A stretch of DNA of 8,143 bases, from contig CAJUQB010000153.1 in the NCBI GenBank assembly GCA_910588285.1, positions 1 through 8,143 of the forward strand, given 5' to 3'. The position numbers and the translations under genes are program-made. This document shows positions 1 through 4,968 of the stretch, one piece after another (positions within the stretch are counted from its first letter, which is position 1; each line of letters starts with the position of its first letter). Origin of the DNA: an uncultured Lachnospiraceae bacterium (GTDB taxonomy: Bacteria; Bacillota; Clostridia; Lachnospirales; Lachnospiraceae). The notes below the pieces were generated by a model. It was given only the letters and a program-made list of their open reading frames with translations. It ran no database searches and was not told the origin of the DNA.

Positions 1-9
1 ATCATGTTC

Positions 10-48
10 TCACGGAATGCGCAGCTAGTGCGCATTCCTGACCCGTGA
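10..48. repeat. Bulged palindrome at left edge
   Basis: A perfect inverted repeat has arms GGAATGCGCA (14-23) and TGCGCATTCC (29-38) around the 5-nt loop GCTAG. An outer pair, TCAC (10-13) with GTGA (45-48), extends the stem to 14 bp and leaves TGACCC (39-44) as a bulge. Neither strand has a run of T after the stem, so it does not look like an ordinary intrinsic terminator. It could be the 3' end structure of a gene left of the window, or a copy of a dispersed palindromic repeat. The structure is seen directly; its role is unknown. Confidence 0.6.
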
Positions 49-203
49 AAAGTAAATAAATTTCTACTAAAATGTCCTTCATTTTTACAAATAAGTTTAC
101 ATAGCTCCAAAAAAGGAGTAAACTACACATAAGTGAATTCATATGGCTTGCAGCTATTGTTATGCATTCCATAAAAATACGAGAGGAGCAGGATTTGTCC
201 TGA
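49..203 (+). promoter_or_regulatory. AT-rich leader upstream of pncB
   Basis: This gene-free stretch is clearly more AT-rich than the coding DNA after it and should hold the pncB promoter, but I cannot fix one -35/-10 pair. A weak candidate is TTGCAG (148-153) with CATAAA (170-175) at 16-nt spacing. An imperfect hairpin lies at 95-123: GTTTA pairs with TAAAC and CTCC (105-108) with GGAG (115-118), around a loop of six A and a 5-nt bulge. It could be an operator or an mRNA structure. AGGAG at 184-188 and AGGA at 190-193 are the ribosome binding candidates. Confidence 0.4.
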
Positions 204-1667
204 ATGATTATGAGTACGTTGAATTTATCGCTTTTGACAGACCTCTATGAGCTTACCATGATGCAGGGGTATTTTAAGTCCAACACCAACGATATGGTGG
301 TATTTGACGCCTATTACCGCACCAACCCCTCCAATGGCGGATATGCGGTCTGTGCGGGCCTTGCGCAGGTCATTGATTATGTGAAGAATCTTCACTTTGA
401 TGAGGAAGATATTTCCTATCTAAGAAGCCTGGGAATCTTTGCAGAGGATTTTTTGGAATATCTGGGCACCTTCCGGTTTTCCGGGGATATCTACGCCATC
501 CCGGAGGGCACGGTCGTCTTCCCCAGGGAGCCCCTGGTGAAGGTGATTGCCCCCATTATGGAGGCCCAGCTGATGGAGACGGCCCTTTTAAATATTATCA
601 ATCACCAGAGCCTCATAGCCACCAAGGCTGCCCGGGTCTGCTATGCAGCTCAGGGGGACGGCGTGATGGAATTCGGCCTGCGCCGAGCCCAGGGGCCGGA
701 TGCCGGCACCTACGGGGCCCGGGCAGCCGTCATCGGCGGCTGCATCGGAACCTCCAATGTCCTGACCGGCCAGCTCTTTGACGTCCCGGTGAAGGGCACC
801 CACGCCCACAGCTGGATTATGAGCTTCCCGGATGAGTACACGGCATTCAAAACATATGCGGACCTGTATCCCTCTGCCTGTATCCTGCTGGTGGATACCT
901 ATGACACCATCAAGTCCGGAATCCCCAATGCCATCCGGGTATTTACCGAGCTTCGGGATGCCGGCGTGGCCTTAAGCTTTTACGGCATCCGCATGGACAG
1001 CGGCGACCTGGCCTATCTCTCCAAGAAGGCCCGGAAGATGCTGGACGACGCAGGCTTTCCCGATGCGGTGATCTCCGCCTCCAATGACCTGGACGAGTAC
1101 CTGATCGAGAGCCTGAAGCTCCAGGGCGCCACCATTACCTCCTGGGGCGTGGGCACCAGCCTGATTACCTCCAAGGACTGTCCGGCCTTCGGCGGTGTCT
1201 ACAAGCTGGCCGCCATCCAGAATGAAAAGGGGGAATTTGTGCCCAAGATCAAGCTTTCCGAGAACACGGAGAAGGTCACCAACCCGGGCAACAAGACGGT
1301 CTACCGCATCTATGAGAAGTACACCGGCAAGATAAAGGCCGACCTGATCTGCCTGGCGGACGAGACCTTCAATGTGGAGGAGGATCTGCGGCTCTTTGAT
1401 CCGGTGGAGACCTGGAAGAAGACCCGTCTGCCCGGCGGCACCTACACCATGCGGGAGCTCCTTGTCCCCGTTTTCCGGAACGGGGAATGCGTCTACACCT
1501 CCCCCTCTGTGATGGAGATCCGGGAATACTGCAGCCGGGAAAAGGAAACCCTCTGGGCAGAGACCATGCGTCTTGTGAATCCCCATCATGTATACATAGA
1601 TCTGTCGGATCAGCTGTTTCAGATGAAAACAGACCTGTTCAATGAAATGAGCAACCGGGAGCTGTGA
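204..1667 (+). CDS. pncB: Nicotinate phosphoribosyltransferase
   Basis: This cytosolic enzyme joins nicotinate to PRPP, with ATP hydrolysis, to give nicotinate mononucleotide, the entry step of the Preiss-Handler NAD salvage route. Family landmarks are in order: DLYELTM (residues 13-19), FGLRRAQGPDAG (157-168), GTHAHS (198-203) holding the histidine region that is phosphorylated in the family, RMDSGDL (263-269), then ISASNDLDEY and WGVGTSLITS. At 487 aa it matches the long Firmicutes-type enzyme and looks intact. A TGA at 201-203, directly before the first ATG in frame, rules out a longer protein. The ATG at 210 is the alternative start; AGGA at 190-193 sits 10 nt before 204. The next gene begins 2 bp after the stop, so the two are probably co-transcribed. 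The product assignment is very secure; regulation is not evident. Confidence 0.96.
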   Translation: MIMSTLNLSLLTDLYELTMMQGYFKSNTNDMVVFDAYYRTNPSNGGYAVCAGLAQVIDYVKNLHFDEEDISYLRSLGIFAEDFLEYLGTFRFSGDIYAIPEGTVVFPREPLVKVIAPIMEAQLMETALLNIINHQSLIATKAARVCYAAQGDGVMEFGLRRAQGPDAGTYGARAAVIGGCIGTSNVLTGQLFDVPVKGTHAHSWIMSFPDEYTAFKTYADLYPSACILLVDTYDTIKSGIPNAIRVFTELRDAGVALSFYGIRMDSGDLAYLSKKARKMLDDAGFPDAVISASNDLDEYLIESLKLQGATITSWGVGTSLITSKDCPAFGGVYKLAAIQNEKGEFVPKIKLSENTEKVTNPGNKTVYRIYEKYTGKIKADLICLADETFNVEEDLRLFDPVETWKKTRLPGGTYTMRELLVPVFRNGECVYTSPSVMEIREYCSREKETLWAETMRLVNPHHVYIDLSDQLFQMKTDLFNEMSNREL

Positions 1668-1669
1668 CT

Positions 1670-2389
1670 ATGAACCCCTTATTCCTGCAAAGCGTATCCA
1701 TCAACTGGGACAAGATTCCCAGCCGCAGCTATCTGCGTGATATTGATGCCCTGTCAGGCCCCGGCCCCCTGTCCTTCCACTCCCCCATTACCTTCTTTGT
1801 GGGGGAGAATGGCAGCGGCAAATCCACCATGCTGGAGGCCCTTGCCATTGCCTCCGGCTTCAACCCGGAGGGGGGCACCAGGAATTACAGCTTTTCCACC
1901 CACGATTCCCACTCCGAGCTCTGGGATGCCCTGAAAATATCCAGAAGCTTCCACAGGCCGGGCTGGGGGTATTTTTTGCGGGCGGAAAGCTTCTATAATG
2001 TAGCTACCCGGGAGGAGGAATACTCGGATGCCCTTCATCCCTCCCAGCGGTTCCATGAGCAATCTCACGGCGAAAGCTTCCTGACCCTGGCCCAGACGCA
2101 GCTAAGGCCAAATGGCCTCTATTTTCTGGATGAGCCGGAGGCAGCCCTCTCTCCCCAGCGGCAGCTGACTCTCCTTCTGGAGATCTATGAGTGCGCCCGC
2201 CAGGAATCCCAGTTCATTATTGTGACCCACTCCCCCATTCTGCTGGGTATCCCCGGGGCTTCCATCCTCACCTTTGACGACGGCCCCATCCACACCTGCG
2301 CCTATGAGGATACCGAGAGCTACCAGGTGACGGAGATGTTTATCAATAACCGGAAGCAGCTGCTGGCAAGGCTGCTGTCCGAGGACTGA
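1670..2389 (+). CDS. Stand-alone AAA/ABC-like ATPase (COG3910 type)
   Basis: A 239-aa predicted ATPase with a complete ABC/SMC-type head: Walker A GENGSGKST (residues 45-53), a signature-like SHGES (132-136) where transporters have LSGGQ, Walker B with D-loop LYFLDEPEAALS (150-161), and an H-loop VTHSP (185-189). There are no membrane segments, no coiled-coil arm and no transporter partner nearby, so it is not a typical ABC transporter subunit. It resembles the small COG3910 predicted ATPases, whose role is not established. ATG at 1670 is preferred because GGGAG (1657-1661) lies 8 nt upstream; a GTG at 1664 would overlap the pncB stop but leaves too little space after that site. The 2-bp gap to pncB implies translational coupling, though a link to NAD salvage is only inference. 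It converges on the minus-strand gene ending at 2410. Confidence 0.87.
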   Translation: MNPLFLQSVSINWDKIPSRSYLRDIDALSGPGPLSFHSPITFFVGENGSGKSTMLEALAIASGFNPEGGTRNYSFSTHDSHSELWDALKISRSFHRPGWGYFLRAESFYNVATREEEYSDALHPSQRFHEQSHGESFLTLAQTQLRPNGLYFLDEPEAALSPQRQLTLLLEIYECARQESQFIIVTHSPILLGIPGASILTFDDGPIHTCAYEDTESYQVTEMFINNRKQLLARLLSED

Positions 2390-2409
2390 CTGCACGGGAT
2401 CCTCGCAGG

Positions 2410-3075
2410 CTACGCCACAAGAATCGATTCCAGCATCCGGTAGCGTTCCGTTTTCTGCTTCGTATCCTCCCGGGATATACCGTAATACAGATAGATATCC
2501 TTGAGGATCGGCCATAATTTCTCCTTATTCCCGCCGTAGGAGCAGCACAGCTCCTGATGGATGAAATCTGCTTCTATCTCCAGCTGCCCATTCTCCCCCT
2601 GATCAATCACATAGAAATGGTAATCCATGGGGAAGTCCTCCTTTGGGACGGCCGCTGCGCGCCGCTCCATTTCCTCGGACTGCTGGCGGACCTCCTGCTG
2701 CCACCGCAGAACCTCCTGCTCATCCGAAAGATCCTTCGGGGGACGGACCGGTATGATCTCTCCCAGCAGGTCTGGCTGCCGCTTCTGGATCAAGGAAAAA
2801 CGCAGGTTGTTCCTCCGCTCCTCATACATCTGGCAGCAATCGGCATTCTGCTCCTCTAACGGATAGCGCTCCTTGATATAGGAAAGGGTCTCTGCTATGG
2901 TATGGGGAATAAGGGGTGTCTCCGCAAGCAGCCGTGCCACCATCCTGCGCTGTCTCTCATGCTTCCACCACCTAAGACGACTCTTCAGCCTTTCGAAAAA
3001 ACTTTGCTCCTTTCCACATAGGAAAATAGCGGTAGGTCCATCTGCTCCGCCAATCTTTGTTACTGCACGCTTCAT
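2410..3075 (-). CDS. Soluble protein with IGGADGPT motif, function unknown
   Basis: A 221-aa protein beginning MKRAVTKIGGADGPTAIFLC. Residues 8-18 (IGGADGPTAIF) match the signature of the beta subunit of Na+-translocating decarboxylases (OadB/GcdB). The rest is charged and hydrophilic, has no membrane segment and is far shorter than a real beta subunit, so annotation as a decarboxylase subunit would mislead. The middle (about 25-165) is rich in Arg, Glu and Gln and probably helical; the C-terminal third (about 145-221) is mixed, with aromatic-rich stretches such as YLYYG. The start is well fixed: GGAGG lies 10 nt upstream, and the ATG (3075-3073) overlaps the TGA of the acetyltransferase gene as ATGA. 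A longer reading frame extends upstream of 3075 but has no comparable support. I recall similar proteins in Lachnospiraceae but know no function. Confidence 0.8.
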   Translation of the reverse strand: MKRAVTKIGGADGPTAIFLCGKEQSFFERLKSRLRWWKHERQRRMVARLLAETPLIPHTIAETLSYIKERYPLEEQNADCCQMYEERRNNLRFSLIQKRQPDLLGEIIPVRPPKDLSDEQEVLRWQQEVRQQSEEMERRAAAVPKEDFPMDYHFYVIDQGENGQLEIEADFIHQELCCSYGGNKEKLWPILKDIYLYYGISREDTKQKTERYRMLESILVA

Positions 3076-3587
3076 ATTCTTCTTTCCTCCTTCTGATAGG
3101 CAATCCGGGGACTGCCGTCTGCCACATAGATCCGGCCACATGCTACATATCCATTACGTTCCAGCAAATGCTGCATTTTCCGGTTGCAGGCATGGGTGTC
3201 TGCCCGGATATTTTTGATCCTTGTCTCACAAAAACCGGTGCAGAGGCCAAAGATCCCCTGCCTGCGGCCGCTGGATGCCAGCCGATGAATGGTGCCGTAG
3301 GGCTCCTGGTTTGGCCATGCCCCATCCTCAATTTTCTGGTAGGTGGGTTCCTCTCCCAGCTGAAACACAAATACAGCGGCAATTTCGCTGCCATCTGTAA
3401 TGACATAGGTGTTTCCCTCTGCAATATCCTGCTCCACAAGCTCCGGCGGCGGGTAGCTCTCCCCCCACTGGCAGGGATTCCCAAAGCGGCGCATCTCTTC
3501 CCTGGCCAGTTGATAGATGGCAAGAATCTCCGCAAGGTCCTTCACGGCTGCTCTGCGTATCTCCATTTTATTGAACTCCTGTCTCAT
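3072..3587 (-). CDS. GNAT-family N-acetyltransferase
   Basis: A 171-aa GNAT-fold enzyme expected to transfer an acetyl group from acetyl-CoA to an unidentified amine. The fold runs from a first strand MEIRRAAVKD (residues 8-17), through helices with FGNPCQWGESYPP (35-47), to the central strand EIAAVFVFQ (68-76). Then come HRLAS (101-105), RRQGIFG (108-114) at the place of the CoA pyrophosphate loop, and RADTHACNRKMQ (128-139) before NGYVACGRIYV (145-155). The loop departs from the usual R/QxxGxG/A, but this version is familiar in a clostridial GNAT subgroup. Two starts are credible: 3587 (GAGGA 10 nt upstream) and 3566 (AGGAG 9 nt upstream), the latter matching the usual GNAT beginning. The stop overlaps the start of the next minus-strand gene by 4 nt. 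Substrate unknown. Confidence 0.88.
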   Translation of the reverse strand: MRQEFNKMEIRRAAVKDLAEILAIYQLAREEMRRFGNPCQWGESYPPPELVEQDIAEGNTYVITDGSEIAAVFVFQLGEEPTYQKIEDGAWPNQEPYGTIHRLASSGRRQGIFGLCTGFCETRIKNIRADTHACNRKMQHLLERNGYVACGRIYVADGSPRIAYQKEERRI

Positions 3588-3633
3588 TGCAGCTTCTTCC
3601 TCTGTTCTGTCATTTCCACGTCTTCTGATATAA

Positions 3634-3663
3634 AGTGTAACTCATTTTTATTTCTCATGTCAA
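3634..3663 (-). promoter_or_regulatory. Predicted promoter of the GNAT operon
   Basis: On the minus strand TTGACA (3663-3658) and TACACT (3639-3634) are separated by 18 nt. The -35 is a perfect sigma-A hexamer and the -10 matches four of six. Transcription would start near 3627, about 40 nt before the GNAT start at 3587. It faces away from the PadR promoter, with a long palindrome between them. Confidence 0.6.
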
Positions 3664-3685
3664 GTACCATGCCCGAATTACCTTT

Positions 3686-3713
3686 GTTACAATTCACGGC
3701 CGCGAACTGTAAC
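3686..3713. promoter_or_regulatory. 28-bp near-perfect palindrome between divergent promoters
   Basis: The sequence reads as its own reverse complement except for two symmetric mismatch pairs: 12 of 14 positions match in each half. Outer arms are GTTACA (3686-3691) and TGTAAC (3708-3713); the centre is CGGCCG (3697-3702) with no loop. It lies 22 bp upstream of the minus-strand -35 and 40 bp upstream of the plus-strand -35, a suitable place for a dimeric regulator controlling one or both genes. The GC-rich core stands out in an AT-rich region. The T-rich stretch after it on the plus strand would allow a weak terminator, but no gene reads into it from that side. The palindrome is seen directly; the operator role is inference. 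Confidence 0.5.
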
Positions 3714-3730
3714 TTACCTTTTCTTATTTT

Positions 3731-3773
3731 TGTATCTTGTTGTAATATATACCTTGACAGGTGATGTATCTTG
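3731..3773 (+). promoter_or_regulatory. Direct repeat TGTATCTTG, candidate PadR operator
   Basis: TGTATCTTG occurs at 3731-3739 and again at 3765-3773, 34 bp apart, each followed by an AT-rich run ending in ATATA. The second copy lies between the -35 and -10 of the PadR promoter. There the spacing ATGT-N8-ATAT (3764-3779) is one base from the ATGT-N8-ACAT pattern described for PadR-type repressors. PadR regulators commonly repress their own operon, so autoregulation here is a reasonable inference. Confidence 0.4.
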
Positions 3774-3782
3774 CAATATAAT
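3754..3782 (+). promoter_or_regulatory. Consensus sigma-A promoter of the PadR operon
   Basis: TTGACA (3754-3759) and TATAAT (3777-3782) are both perfect hexamers at the optimal 17-nt spacing. The start point should fall near 3789-3790, giving a leader of under 20 nt that is almost wholly the ribosome binding site AAAGGAGG (3792-3799). Such a strong promoter with overlapping repeats suggests a unit that is normally held down by a repressor. Confidence 0.85.
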
Positions 3783-3806
3783 ATATTCCAGAAAGGAGGC
3801 ACACCT

Positions 3807-4130
3807 ATGTCGATCACATCTGACATCCTGCGAGGACACACAGAAGCGATTATTCTATCCCATCTTCTGGATCAGGACAGCTACGGCTACCAGATCAATA
3901 AGGACATCATGCAGAAGACGGAGAACCGGTGCGAGCTGAAGGAAGCCACCCTCTACTCTGCCTTCCGCCGTTTGGAGCAGGCAGGCTGTATCCGTGCCTA
4001 CTGGGGGGATGAGACTGTGGGTGCCAGACGGCGCTACTATTCCATCACAGAGGAGGGACGCAGGGCTTACCAGTCCTATAAGCGCGACTGGGAGGAAGCA
4101 AAGGCCGACATTGACCGGCTGCTGAAGTAA
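3807..4130 (+). CDS. PadR-family transcriptional regulator
   Basis: A 107-aa winged-helix repressor of the short PadR type (N-terminal domain plus one C-terminal helix). Residues 8-36 (LRGHTEAIILSHLLDQDSYG onward) form the first helices. ELKEATLYSAFRRLEQAG (43-60) is the recognition-helix region typical of PadR, and 61-81, ending ARRRYYSIT, is the wing. The last helix (about 83-106) is the dimerisation segment. ATG at 3807 has a perfect AAAGGAGG 7 nt upstream; an in-frame ATG at 3771 lies before the likely transcription start and is rejected. The gene heads an operon with a DUF1700 membrane protein and a DUF4097 protein, a recurrent Firmicutes arrangement in which PadR probably controls the operon and responds to the membrane partner. 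The inducing signal is unknown. Confidence 0.93.
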   Translation: MSITSDILRGHTEAIILSHLLDQDSYGYQINKDIMQKTENRCELKEATLYSAFRRLEQAGCIRAYWGDETVGARRRYYSITEEGRRAYQSYKRDWEEAKADIDRLLK

Positions 4131-4137
4131 TTAGCTA

Positions 4138-4241
4138 AAATTATTATAAGAAATTATTATGAGAAATTATTATGAGAAATTATTATGAGAAATTATTATA
4201 AGAAATTATTATGAGAAATTATTATGAGAAATTATTATAAG
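4138..4241. repeat. Eight-copy 13-bp tandem repeat inside the PadR operon
   Basis: Eight consecutive units of AAATTATTATRAG fill 104 bp with no other variation. The one variable base (unit position 11) reads A,G,G,G,A,G,G,A along the array. It occupies most of the gap between the PadR stop and the DUF1700 start and ends 19 bp before that gene's ribosome binding site. Each unit holds TATTAT, one mismatch from a -10 hexamer, but no good -35 accompanies it. The array is almost pure A and T in RNA and should be unstructured. Near-identity of the units implies recent expansion or homogenisation, and the copy number may vary between strains. Confidence 0.95.
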
Positions 4242-4275
4242 AAGAATCGGAAAGCTGAAGAAAGGAATGACTGCT

Positions 4276-4953
4276 ATGATTGAAACAATTCGGGAACACA
4301 TTGACAACCTGTTTGCAGAAGCCCCCAAGACACGGAAGGCCGTAGACCTGAAGGAAGAGATCACCCAGAACACCATCGAAAAATACCAGGATCTCCTGGC
4401 GGAAGGGTATTCCCAGGAGGATGCCTGCCAGATTGTACTTGACTCCATCGGCGATGTGACAGAGCTGTTTGCAGACCTGAAGGAGAGTTCCTCCTCCACG
4501 CTATCGGAAGGAGACCGCAGGAAAAAAGCCACTCTGAGGGCAGTGGCAGTGGGCCTCTACCTTTTTGCAGGGGCAGTCTTTCTGTCTTTCCAGATACTTG
4601 ACGGCATCCGTTTTTCCACATACATTGATTTAAGCATGCTCTCCCTGGTGGTCACTGTGCTGCTCTGCATCCCGCCCACCTGCATGCTGGTCTACGCCGC
4701 CTGCATGTACCCGGATTTTCGCCGGACGGAGGATACCCTGGTGGAGACCTACAAGGAGAAGGCCTATCTCCGTTCCAGGGAAAAGGCTGTGCGAAGCTCA
4801 GTCAGCTCCATTATCTGGCTTTTAACCGTAACACTCTATTTTATCATCAGCTTCGCAACCTTCCATTGGGAAGTAACCTGGATTCTCTTTCTGGTGGGAG
4901 GCTGTATGCAGGCCATCGCTGCTCTCATTTTCAGCCTGCGGCGCGACAATTAA
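4276..4953 (+). CDS. DUF1700/HAAS-domain membrane protein
   Basis: A 225-aa protein with an N-terminal cytosolic helical domain (about 1-70) of the HAAS/DUF1700 type found beside PadR regulators: IREHIDNLF, LKEEITQNTIEKYQDLLAEG, then SQEDACQIVLDSIGDVTELF. A Ser-rich linker (71-80) leads to four hydrophobic segments at about 86-108, 118-144, 175-196 and 199-221, with a charged loop at 147-173. In this family the helical domain is thought to connect a membrane sensor to PadR; here that is inferred from gene order. ATG at 4276 is chosen because AAAGGA (4261-4266) lies 9 nt upstream; the ATG at 4267 directly abuts that site. It follows the 13-bp tandem array and is 15 bp from the next gene. Intact in length; ligand unknown. 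Confidence 0.87.
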   Translation: MIETIREHIDNLFAEAPKTRKAVDLKEEITQNTIEKYQDLLAEGYSQEDACQIVLDSIGDVTELFADLKESSSSTLSEGDRRKKATLRAVAVGLYLFAGAVFLSFQILDGIRFSTYIDLSMLSLVVTVLLCIPPTCMLVYAACMYPDFRRTEDTLVETYKEKAYLRSREKAVRSSVSSIIWLLTVTLYFIISFATFHWEVTWILFLVGGCMQAIAALIFSLRRDN

Positions 4954-4968
4954 GTAGGGGGGATTCTT

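Noticed and set aside
972..1589. 205-aa minus-strand reading frame inside pncB
   Set aside because: It lies wholly within a confidently identified gene, whose GC-rich third codon positions produce long antisense frames, and it has no family features.
2387..2412. Bidirectional terminator between the two convergent genes
   Set aside because: The 20-bp gap holds only a short GGATCC palindrome, with no stable stem and no T-run on either strand.
2410..3075. Na+-translocating decarboxylase beta subunit
   Set aside because: Only the IGGADGPT motif matches; the protein has no membrane helices and is much too short, and no alpha or gamma subunit or biotin carrier gene is nearby.
3057..3764. 235-aa plus-strand reading frame opposite the GNAT gene
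   Set aside because: The GNAT motifs and the coupled start of the next gene are on the minus strand; the plus frame has no conserved domain and runs through the divergent promoter region.
3584..3841. Minus-strand frame upstream of the GNAT gene, including a possible 9-residue leader peptide starting at 3613
   Set aside because: The long version crosses both promoters and the PadR start. The short version ends in an ATGA overlap with the GNAT start, which is intriguing, but it has only a weak ribosome binding site and no attenuator structure.
4138..4241. 13-bp tandem array considered as a CRISPR array
   Set aside because: The units are contiguous with no spacers and far too short for CRISPR repeats; no cas genes are nearby.
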